Below are positions 7,187 through 13,341 of a stretch of DNA of 13,341 bases, piece by piece (position 1 is the stretch's first letter; every line of letters starts with the position of its first letter). This DNA comes from Chitinophagales bacterium (GTDB lineage Bacteria; Bacteroidota; Bacteroidia; Chitinophagales; JAHDHT01), in contig JAHDHT010000040.1 of assembly GCA_020631175.1 (NCBI GenBank), forward strand, positions 11,101-24,441, written 5' to 3'. Below the pieces are notes generated by a model that was not told where the DNA came from, searched no databases, and saw only the letters and a program-made list of their open reading frames with translations. The position numbers and the translations under genes were made by a program.

Positions 7187-9397
7187 TTAGTCAATCATAT
7201 CGAGAAAATCCTGTTCAGAGATTATATTTATGCTTTCTATTTTTTGTGCTTTTGTAAGTTTAGATCCGGCTTTTTCTCCGGCAACCAGATAGTCTAAGTT
7301 TTTACTGACACCGGAAACGTTTTTACCACCGTTTTCTTCTACCAATTTTTTTGCCTGGTCTCGCTTTAATTGAACCAATGTTCCGGTAAATAAAAAGGTT
7401 TTGTTTTCAAGTTTAGCCGATAACATTTCAGGCTTAGCATCTCCTTTTACATTTACACCAAGTGATTCTAAAGCTTCAATTATGCTTATATTTTTTTCAT
7501 AATTAAAAAATTCATGAATCGATTGAGCGACCTTTGGTCCGATATCTTTTAATGCTAATAATTCCTCTTCACTTTTATTAGCGAAATCTAAAATATGCTC
7601 AACTTCCTGTGCTAGCATTTTTGCCGTTGTACCACCGATGTGACGAACACCTAATCCTACAATCAATCTCCAGAGTTCTCTGTTTTTACTTTCTTCTATT
7701 CCTTTTTTTAATTTGTTTACAGAACGTTCTTTCCATCCATCCAAAGCAAGAATTTCTTCATATTTTAATTGATAGATATCCGGGATTTGTTTTATAATTC
7801 CTTCCTGCATAAAACGCTTAACAATATCACGACCCATACCGTCAATATCCATGGCTCCTTTTGAAACAAAATGAATGATACTTTCTTCCAATTGGTACGG
7901 ACAGGCTTCATGTGTACATCTCCAAACACTTTCTCCTTCCGGTTTTATCAATTTACTTTTTAAATCACAAATACAGGTTTTCGGAAAAACAACTTTTACT
8001 TCTTTGCCTGTGCGTTGACTTAAATCAACTCCAAAAACATATGGAATTACATCGCCGGCGCGTTCAACAATAAGCGTATCACCAATGCGGATGTCTTTTT
8101 CAAGTATAAAATCTTCATTGTGTAAAGAAACATTTTTTACTTCCACTCCGGCTAAAGGCAAGCCTTCAACCTCATCGGCAACAATTGAAGAAAAGTCTTT
8201 ATTTTTTATCTGATCATAATAGGCAATAGAGCAGATTTTTGCTACAGGCGTATAGGCCCCCGTTCGGCCTACCTGAAAATCAACATGATATAATTTAGCT
8301 TTTCCCTGCTTCGCCTTAAATTTAAATGCAATAGCCCATCGTGGATGATGCGAAGTAGCTCCAATATCCGATTGAACATCTAAATCATCTACCTTCACTA
8401 CCATTCCATCAATTTCGTAATTGTAATTGTCTCTTTGCGCTTCCCATTTTTTGCAATGACTAAGAACGGTCTTCATATCAGTCGCTAACAACTTTTCTTT
8501 TTCGGGTGTTTTAAAACCTAACTTTTGCAAGAGTAAAATTCCGTCGTGATGTGATTTTATTATGTCCCTTGTAATATCATTTCCATCCGAATCCAGAATA
8601 ACTCCAACCTGATAAATAAAAGCATCCATTTTTCTTTTTGCGGTTAATTCAGAATCCTTGGCTCTTAATCCACCCGCTGCAGTATTACGTGCATTTTTAT
8701 AAAGTTCCTGAGGCTTTTTTCCATCCTTAATTAGTTGTTCATTTTCTTTTGTTCTATCAACATTTAGTTGCTCAAATATTTCTTTATCAATTACAACTTC
8801 ACCACGCAATTCAATTTTATAAATGCCATGTGAGCTAAAAGCAGCCTTTAAAGGAATAGATCGAATTACTTTAGCATTATTCGTAATGTCATCTCCGGCA
8901 GTTCCATTGCCGCGAGTAGCCGCCCGCACCAATAAATCATTTTCATAAATAAGGGCAATGCTCGATCCATCAAATTTTGGCTCAACACAATACGAGATAT
9001 CATCCTTCCCTGAAAGCTTTTTTACCGTCTGATCAAAATGATTTAAATCCTCTTCATTGTAAGAATTATCTAATGATAACATCGGTATCAAGTGCTGTAC
9101 ATTTTTAAATCCATCACTTAAACCGCGAGAAACACGTTGAGTAGGGGAGTCATCTGTTTTAAAATCAGGGAAAGCCTCTTCCAGATATTTCAATTTTTTA
9201 AACAACATGTCATAATTAAAATCATCCAGTACAGGGTCATTAACAACATAATAACGCCAATCCAGATAATTAATAACATCTTTCAATTCCTGCATAGTAG
9301 TGCCGGCATCTAAAGCCTGGTTTATTTTCTGTTCTTCTAGTTTGCTTAACTTCCCTGCGCGCTTTATAAAAGCGGCTTCCTGATTTTTGGTAAACAA
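7187..9397 (-). CDS. ligA: NAD-dependent DNA ligase LigA
   Basis: LigA seals nicks in replication and repair using NAD+. All domains are present in order, numbered from the chosen start (736 residues): NMN-binding Ia domain (WRYYVVNDPVLDDFNYD, about 47-63); adenylation domain with active-site Lys141 in EPKFDG; OB fold (about 360-460, GRTGAYTPVA); Cys4 zinc finger (about 475-500); helix-hairpin-helix repeats (about 515-630); and BRCT domain (about 662-736). The frame has no ATG before residue 35. I chose the TTG at 9397 because MFTKNQEAAFIKRA resembles the 'MYT.EQT..L' beginning remembered from related Bacteroidota ligases; ATG 9295 (about 702 residues) and TTG 9439 are alternatives. Oddities are a roughly 19-residue insertion in the OB fold (about 388-410) and a first zinc-finger pair spaced CxC. 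The gene is divergent from the secreted-protein gene. Confidence 0.95.
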   Translation of the reverse strand: MFTKNQEAAFIKRAGKLSKLEEQKINQALDAGTTMQELKDVINYLDWRYYVVNDPVLDDFNYDMLFKKLKYLEEAFPDFKTDDSPTQRVSRGLSDGFKNVQHLIPMLSLDNSYNEEDLNHFDQTVKKLSGKDDISYCVEPKFDGSSIALIYENDLLVRAATRGNGTAGDDITNNAKVIRSIPLKAAFSSHGIYKIELRGEVVIDKEIFEQLNVDRTKENEQLIKDGKKPQELYKNARNTAAGGLRAKDSELTAKRKMDAFIYQVGVILDSDGNDITRDIIKSHHDGILLLQKLGFKTPEKEKLLATDMKTVLSHCKKWEAQRDNYNYEIDGMVVKVDDLDVQSDIGATSHHPRWAIAFKFKAKQGKAKLYHVDFQVGRTGAYTPVAKICSIAYYDQIKNKDFSSIVADEVEGLPLAGVEVKNVSLHNEDFILEKDIRIGDTLIVERAGDVIPYVFGVDLSQRTGKEVKVVFPKTCICDLKSKLIKPEGESVWRCTHEACPYQLEESIIHFVSKGAMDIDGMGRDIVKRFMQEGIIKQIPDIYQLKYEEILALDGWKERSVNKLKKGIEESKNRELWRLIVGLGVRHIGGTTAKMLAQEVEHILDFANKSEEELLALKDIGPKVAQSIHEFFNYEKNISIIEALESLGVNVKGDAKPEMLSAKLENKTFLFTGTLVQLKRDQAKKLVEENGGKNVSGVSKNLDYLVAGEKAGSKLTKAQKIESINIISEQDFLDMID

Positions 9398-9446
9398 TTT
9401 GCGTATCTTTAATTCGAAAGTCAATTTACAGCATTGCAATTTGAAG

Positions 9447-10985
9447 ATGAAATATAAAAGCTACATTTTCCTTATTCTTTTTTTCTCAGCACTTACTGCT
9501 TTAGCTCAACAGCCGGGTATGGTATGGAACAGAATTTATGGTGAAGCCGCCGACGAACGCGCTTTTTCAAGTGTTCCCTATCAAAATGGATTTGCTTTGG
9601 TCGGCTTTAAAAATTCGGAGTTACCGACAGATTCAATCTCAGATAACCACTGGATTGTAATAACAGATGAAAACGGAAATTATTTAAACGATGCTGTTTA
9701 CGGTGGCTCAGCTGAAGATGTATTATTCGATGTTAAAACAAATCAACAGGGCAGTTTAGTTTGCAGTGGAGCTATTGCTTCTTTGGACGGAAATTTAATT
9801 ACTACGGATGGAAGTGAAGACGGAATTATCTATCAGCTTAATGATGCCCTGGAAATTGATTGGCTTTTTCATTTCTTTGGGGATGGAGAAGATAAAATTT
9901 TAAGCATAGATGTTGCCGATGATGGATCGATTTATTTTTGTGGATTTAGTGATTCGCAGGATACCTCCTTTTTTACGCTTAAAGGCGGAGAAGATTTAAT
10001 AGCCGGAAAGTTGAACAGTGACGGTAGTTTAAATTGGATTAAAAACTATGGCGGCTCAGCAAATGACAGAGGAAACGAAATTTTATTTACCAATGAAAGT
10101 ATTTATATAGCCGGTCAAACTCAATCTGAAGATGGAGATGTAAATGCTCCTATTGGGGCACGTGATGCATGGCTACTTCAATTGGATGCTTCAAATGGTG
10201 ATATTATCAACGAACGTTCATTTGGCGGCACAGCCGGAGATGTTGCTCTGTCTCTTGATGTGCTTTCATCGGGTGAAATCGTTTTACTATGCGAAACCAT
10301 TTCAAATGATGTTGATGTAAGCAATGCTTTGGGTGGAGGAGATTTCTGGATTTTAAAAATCAATGACCTTTTTGAAATTGTATGGGATCGCTCTTATGGC
10401 GGTTTTTTCTCTGATTTTCCTCAAAGTATTACCGTCGACCAGAATGATAAGATTTATTGTGCTGGCGCTACGTTAAGTGGCAATGGAGACATTACTGAAA
10501 GCTATGGTTTTTTTGACACCTGGTTTTTTAAAGCGGAAGGATCGGACGGAAGTTTAATCTGGCAACGCACCTTGGGAGGAACAGACCTTGACTTTATCCA
10601 TCATATTCGTGCAGATGGAAATGGGAAAGTCTGGTTGACAGGTTATACCGATTCTCCTGATATAAATACAGATAAAAATGAAGAGCATGAATTTCATGAT
10701 ATGTGGTTCTTATTACTCAATGAAAATTATATTTTATCTGTAAATGATGAACCAAAAATTGATCAGGTTTTCTTAATTGAAGAGAGTACACAACATATTA
10801 ATGTAGCACATTTAAATAATTACTTTTTCAACTGTTCCGTTTTTAATTGCAATGGGCAATTAGTTATGCAAAGCTCAGAAAATAAAAATTTCCTAATTGA
10901 AAAATCGCATTTACAAAAAGGACATTATATCCTTCAATTAAAAAGCTATCAGGATATTAAATCTATGAAATTCTCAGTCCAGTAA
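9447..10985 (+). CDS. Secreted seven-repeat (beta-propeller-like) protein with T9SS sorting domain
   Basis: The 512-residue protein begins with a clear signal peptide (MKYKSYIFLILFFSALTALA, cleavage likely after residue 20). Seven repeats follow, each with an aromatic-GG-x-x-x-D core: YGE at 31, YGG at 85, FFGDG at 142, YGG at 201, FGG at 259, YGG at 317 and LGG at 376. The spacing is 54-59 residues, and 'W..k' and 'D.i...G.t.S' stretches lie between. Seven repeats of this size and strand pattern suggest a seven-bladed beta-propeller. The last 80 or so residues end in KGHYILQLKSYQDIKSMKFSVQ-like sequence, matching type A T9SS C-terminal domains that direct outer-membrane export and surface attachment. 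The frame opens at 9387, but ATG 9447 starts the signal peptide and is chosen. Ligand and role are unknown. Its 3' end overlaps the convergent pterin dehydratase gene by 12 bases. Confidence 0.88.
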   Translation: MKYKSYIFLILFFSALTALAQQPGMVWNRIYGEAADERAFSSVPYQNGFALVGFKNSELPTDSISDNHWIVITDENGNYLNDAVYGGSAEDVLFDVKTNQQGSLVCSGAIASLDGNLITTDGSEDGIIYQLNDALEIDWLFHFFGDGEDKILSIDVADDGSIYFCGFSDSQDTSFFTLKGGEDLIAGKLNSDGSLNWIKNYGGSANDRGNEILFTNESIYIAGQTQSEDGDVNAPIGARDAWLLQLDASNGDIINERSFGGTAGDVALSLDVLSSGEIVLLCETISNDVDVSNALGGGDFWILKINDLFEIVWDRSYGGFFSDFPQSITVDQNDKIYCAGATLSGNGDITESYGFFDTWFFKAEGSDGSLIWQRTLGGTDLDFIHHIRADGNGKVWLTGYTDSPDINTDKNEEHEFHDMWFLLLNENYILSVNDEPKIDQVFLIEESTQHINVAHLNNYFFNCSVFNCNGQLVMQSSENKNFLIEKSHLQKGHYILQLKSYQDIKSMKFSVQ

Positions 10986-11210
10986 TGCATCAATAGCTTT
11001 AGCCAGTTTATGATCTTTTTCGGTTATGATGTCACCTGCATCATGCGTATTTAGATATATTTCCACCGTATTCCAGACATTCGTCCAGTACGGATGATGA
11101 TTTTGTTGTTCAGCCAGCAAAGCTACCCGACTCATAAATGCAAATGCTTCAGAAAAATCCTTAAATTCAAATTTTTTATAAAGTTTATTTTCTAATATAT
11201 TCCATTTCAT
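10974..11210 (-). CDS. Pterin-4a-carbinolamine dehydratase (4a-hydroxytetrahydrobiopterin dehydratase)
   Basis: This small enzyme (78 residues) dehydrates 4a-hydroxytetrahydropterin, recycling the cofactor after aromatic amino-acid hydroxylation. The family signature is visible: FKDFSEAFAFMSRVALLAEQ, then NHHPYWTNVWNTVEIYLNTHDAG with the active-site His pair at about 37-38 and His56, then ITEKDHKLAKAIDALL. It is shorter than the usual 95-110 residues because the N-terminal 'L...e...L...gW' segment is mostly missing; only MKWNILENKLYKKFEF remains, as in other short bacterial forms. No phenylalanine hydroxylase gene is in the window, so the pterin partner is unknown. The coding end overlaps the convergent secreted-protein gene by 12 bases. 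It is divergent from the GTPase gene, with 49 bases between starts. Confidence 0.9.
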   Translation of the reverse strand: MKWNILENKLYKKFEFKDFSEAFAFMSRVALLAEQQNHHPYWTNVWNTVEIYLNTHDAGDIITEKDHKLAKAIDALLD

Positions 11211-11211
11211 A

Positions 11212-11240
11212 TTGACAATCTGTTAAAATTTATATACATT
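11212..11240 (+). promoter_or_regulatory. Candidate promoter for the small GTPase gene
   Basis: TTGACA at 11212-11217 is followed, after 17 bases, by TACATT at 11235-11240, a sigma-70-like pair placed 20 bases before the GTPase ATG. Bacteroidota housekeeping promoters usually look different (TTG and TAnnTTTG), so this may be chance in an AT-rich 49-base divergent gap. The dehydratase promoter must lie in the same gap or inside the GTPase gene. Confidence 0.25.
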
Positions 11241-11259
11241 ATAGTGAAATTATTACTTA

Positions 11260-11757
11260 ATGTCATCCTTGTCAAAAAAAATCGTACTCCTGGGTAATTT
11301 CCATGTCGGGAAAACCTCACTAATTAATCGCTTTGTGAGTAATCGCTTTTTTGCAGATTACCACACAACATTAGGTGTTAAAATCCAAAAGAAAGTAGTT
11401 CAGCTATCTGATAATATTAGCATTAATATGATCATTTGGGATATTGCCGGCGGACAATTGAAATACAAGGTTCCCATAAGCTATTATCTGGGTTCTTCAG
11501 CATTAATATATGTTATTGACGCCACAAGACCTGAACAAATGGATCAGGCCAAAATGGAATTAGACTCATTGAAAAAAAAGTATAAAGATGCTGCTTTTGT
11601 TTTAGTAGCAAATAAAGCAGATTTACTTTCTGATAATGAAAAAGGCTTGATGCAATCCCAATTTGATGAAATAAACTTTTTTACTTCAGCTAAAACTGGG
11701 AAAAATGTAGAGCTTATGTTTCAATATGTAGCGGAGCAAATTTATGCTACGGCATAA
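11260..11757 (+). CDS. Ras/Rab-like small GTPase
   Basis: A 165-residue single-domain G protein of the Ras superfamily, closer in look to eukaryotic Rab/Ras than to Era or TrmE. All nucleotide-binding motifs are visible: G1 GNFHVGKTS at 12-20, a G2 Thr at about 36-37 in YHTTLGVKIQKK, G3 WDIAGG at 60-65, G4 NKAD at 118-121 and G5 TSAK at 142-145. The residue after DIAG, which is the catalytic Gln in Ras and Rab (WDTAGQ), is Gly65, with Gln at 66. This could mean slow intrinsic hydrolysis or shifted catalysis. There is no C-terminal Cys for prenylation and no membrane segment. Such GTPases are known in bacteria; some are tied to polarity or motility, but no MglB/roadblock partner is in the window. 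It is divergent from the dehydratase gene, and its stop lies 11 bases inside the convergent GH3 gene. Confidence 0.92.
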   Translation: MSSLSKKIVLLGNFHVGKTSLINRFVSNRFFADYHTTLGVKIQKKVVQLSDNISINMIIWDIAGGQLKYKVPISYYLGSSALIYVIDATRPEQMDQAKMELDSLKKKYKDAAFVLVANKADLLSDNEKGLMQSQFDEINFFTSAKTGKNVELMFQYVAEQIYATA

Positions 11758-11760
11758 TTT
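11738..11760. terminator. Hairpin spanning both stop codons of the convergent GTPase and GH3 genes
   Basis: Bases 11742-11747 (TTATGC) pair with 11752-11757 (GCATAA) around TACG. Skipping one T (11741) allows AAA 11738-11740 to pair with TTT 11758-11760, giving about nine pairs. The plus-strand RNA loop is C(UACG)G, the unusually stable UNCG class. Both the GTPase TAA (11755-11757) and the GH3 TAG (11747-11749 on the plus strand) lie inside it. The T tract is short (TTT), so termination may be only partial in either direction. Confidence 0.5.
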
Positions 11761-13264
11761 CAGTCAATTGATTGTTTAGCTTTAAAAGCGGATCAATAAA
11801 TTCTCGTTTGTTCGACATTCTAGGCACTTTATGCTGTCCACCCAGTTTTCCTTGGTTCTCCAACCATTTGTAGAATAAACCATTTTTAGCAATGTGAATT
11901 TCAGGCGCTTTAAGCACCATGTTTTTATAGCGTTTAGCCTGGTAATCAGAATTTAAATTCTGTAATGATTGATCAAGAATAAATTTGAAATCTGAGGTGT
12001 TTTGAGGCTTTTGTTCAAATTCAATCAGCCATTCATGGTAACCGATATGCTCACCGTTCATCAGTCTTGCAGATACGGTATATTCTTTTACGGTTGAATT
12101 TGTTTTTCGGCAGGCTTCATCAATTGCTTTATCTGCATTAGCAACAACTAATTCTTCACCAAATACATTGATGAAATGTGTATCTCTTCCGCTTATTTTT
12201 ATTTTGAATGGTTGGATGGATGTAAATTGAATGGTATCTCCGATTCTATATCTCCATAATCCACTAGTGGTACTAATGATCATTGAATATTCCCGGTTTG
12301 TTTCAACCTCTGCAAGTGGATATACTTTTTTACTTACTGTATCTTCAAATTCGTAATAAATTCCGTAGTCTGTCATCAATAAAAGATCGTCACTTTGAAG
12401 GTCGTCTTGTAATGCAAAGAAACCTTCTGATGCATTATAGGTTTCCATATATTGCATGTTATTTGAAGTGAAAATATTACTGTAACGGTGCCTATACGGT
12501 GTGAAACTCACTCCTCCATGAACAAATAATTCAAAATTTGGCCAGATATCATAAATGTTATTGGTTTCACAAATTTCAAATAGTTTTTTTATTAAAACCA
12601 TAGCCCATGAAGGCACCCCGAAAAGCATAGTAACGTTCAGCTTAGCGGTTGCTTCTGCCATTGCCTGAATTTTACTTTCCCATTCGTCCATCAAAGCAAT
12701 AGATCGTTTTGGGCTATTTAGTAGCCGACCCATAAGCGGCATGTTTTCCATCATTACTGCTGAAACATCTCCGGCATGAATTCCATTTGCCATTTCGACC
12801 GGTTTATGACTGCCTCCAATAATTACGCCTCTTCCTGTGAAGATTTTTGTGTCGGGATTTGCGATACAATAAGAAGCCAATACATCTCTTCCGCCACGGA
12901 AATGACAAACATTTAGTGATCGTTTGCTAACAGGTAAAAATTTACTTTTAGCTGAACTGGTACCTGATGATTTTGCAAACCAATTGATTTTTTCGGGCCA
13001 TAAAATATTTTGCTCACCCTTTAACATCTTGTCTATCCAGGGATAAATTTCATGATACGATCTTACCGGAATATTTTCTGTAAACGTTTTTTTATTTTGG
13101 ATGGATGTAAATCCGTGTTCTTTTCCGAATGCCGTATTTTTTCCGAGTTGAATTAATTCGGATAATAGATTTTCCTGCAGATAAATAGCATCTGTTTTTG
13201 ATTTCAGAATTCTATTCTGACGCTGTCTGAAATACCAGCACATTAAATCATTCAAGGCAGGCAT
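11747..13264 (-). CDS. GH3 auxin-responsive-promoter-family protein (ANL superfamily adenylate-forming)
   Basis: The 505-residue protein belongs to the GH3 family, whose plant members adenylate a carboxylic acid and join it to an amino acid. Bacterial members are common in Bacteroidota, with unknown substrates. Adenylation motifs are seen: the P-loop-like KSSGTSSAKSKFLPVS (about 98-113), YMETYNASEGFFALQDD (about 272-288) with the ATP-binding YNASEG, LWRYRIGDTIQF (about 336-347) with the ribose-binding Asp, and the hinge SGRDTHFINVFGEEL (about 358-372). The C-terminal GGQHKVPR is also typical. The frame opens with TTG at 13279, but ATG 13264 gives MPALNDLMCWYFRQRQ, which looks like the usual family start. 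Its last 11 bases overlap the convergent GTPase gene. Pathway and substrate are not indicated by the neighbours. Confidence 0.92.
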   Translation of the reverse strand: MPALNDLMCWYFRQRQNRILKSKTDAIYLQENLLSELIQLGKNTAFGKEHGFTSIQNKKTFTENIPVRSYHEIYPWIDKMLKGEQNILWPEKINWFAKSSGTSSAKSKFLPVSKRSLNVCHFRGGRDVLASYCIANPDTKIFTGRGVIIGGSHKPVEMANGIHAGDVSAVMMENMPLMGRLLNSPKRSIALMDEWESKIQAMAEATAKLNVTMLFGVPSWAMVLIKKLFEICETNNIYDIWPNFELFVHGGVSFTPYRHRYSNIFTSNNMQYMETYNASEGFFALQDDLQSDDLLLMTDYGIYYEFEDTVSKKVYPLAEVETNREYSMIISTTSGLWRYRIGDTIQFTSIQPFKIKISGRDTHFINVFGEELVVANADKAIDEACRKTNSTVKEYTVSARLMNGEHIGYHEWLIEFEQKPQNTSDFKFILDQSLQNLNSDYQAKRYKNMVLKAPEIHIAKNGLFYKWLENQGKLGGQHKVPRMSNKREFIDPLLKLNNQLTEIMP

Positions 13265-13309
13265 ACTTAAAGATACCAATCTTTTTTGATAGAAGAATTG
13301 CTTATTGAG

Positions 13310-13341
13310 AATTTGAAAATTGAGATTTTAGATTTGAAATT
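13310..13341. repeat. AT-rich short imperfect repeats at window end
   Basis: Upstream of the GH3 gene, the sequence is built from near-repeats of ATTTGAAA (13311-13318 and 13332-13339) and ATTGAG/GATTTTAG variants. It runs into the window edge, so its length is unknown. This resembles the degenerate low-complexity tracts seen in intergenic DNA of some Bacteroidota. It could contain the GH3 promoter. Confidence 0.35.

Noticed and set aside
6960..7190. 76-codon plus-strand frame with hydrophobic stretches, opposite the HNH gene start.
   Set aside because: It overlaps the NUMOD4 coding region on the other strand and the ligA stop; there is no start signal, and its hydrophobicity comes from AT-rich codons.
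9398..9439. Longest LigA frame starting at TTG 9439.
   Set aside because: The additional 14 residues (MQCCKLTFELKIRK) do not look like any ligase N-terminus and would almost meet the divergent start; TTG 9397 fits the family better.
11260..13264. A GTPase-GH3 functional module.
   Set aside because: The genes are convergent, not cotranscribed, and share only their 3' ends; there is no sequence evidence for a joint system.

Overview
The window looks like a chromosomal segment of a Bacteroidota bacterium. The DNA is AT-rich and start codons generally lack Shine-Dalgarno sequences. One secreted protein carries what looks like a type IX secretion (T9SS) C-terminal sorting domain. The MutS, LigA, GH3-like and DUF3667 proteins also read like Bacteroidota versions. 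The long N-terminal extension and insertions in LigA suggest a Chitinophagales/Saprospiria/Sphingobacteriales-type lineage, but that finer placement is an inference from remembered family sequences.

Layout, left to right. (1) 1-879 (+): 3' end of mutS, the mismatch-repair ATPase. (2) 1016-2860 (+): a DUF34/NIF3 dinuclear-metal protein and a coiled-coil C4 zinc-ribbon protein, 6 bases apart, closed by a strong intrinsic terminator at 2886-2913. (3) 2934-6470 (+): a tight three-gene operon of an exported TPR protein, a DUF3667 zinc-ribbon membrane protein and murB. Both junctions are stop and start codons in direct contact (TAAATG). The operon ends at a 12-bp hairpin shared with the convergent gene. 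(4) 6531-7067 (-): a free-standing NUMOD4/HNH endonuclease-like protein with a C-terminal helix-turn-helix. (5) 7187-9397 (-): ligA, the NAD-dependent DNA ligase. (6) 9447-10985 (+): a secreted protein with seven ~57-residue repeats, read as a seven-bladed propeller, plus the C-terminal sorting domain. (7) 10974-11210 (-): a short pterin-4a-carbinolamine dehydratase. (8) 11260-11757 (+): a Ras/Rab-like small GTPase. (9) 11747-13264 (-): a GH3-family (ANL superfamily) protein.

Most of the window is ordinary core and near-core gene content: DNA repair and ligation (mutS, ligA), peptidoglycan precursor synthesis (murB) and conserved metal-binding proteins. I found no CRISPR array, insertion sequence, tRNA, rRNA or obvious defence or biosynthetic system, and no stretch over 300 bases lacks a gene. 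The points most worth a second look are the eukaryote-like small GTPase with Gly at the catalytic Gln position, the zero-spacing operon linking two uncharacterised envelope proteins to MurB, the orphan NUMOD4-HNH-HTH gene, the seven-repeat T9SS cargo, the stop-codon-containing hairpin between GTPase and GH3, and an over-represented DNA word (ACATCCATCC) embedded in coding sequence.

Several start codons are best moved inward from the longest possible reading frame: NIF3 to 1016, the TPR protein to 2934, ligA to 9397 (TTG), the T9SS protein to 9447 and GH3 to 13264. Reasons are given with each gene.
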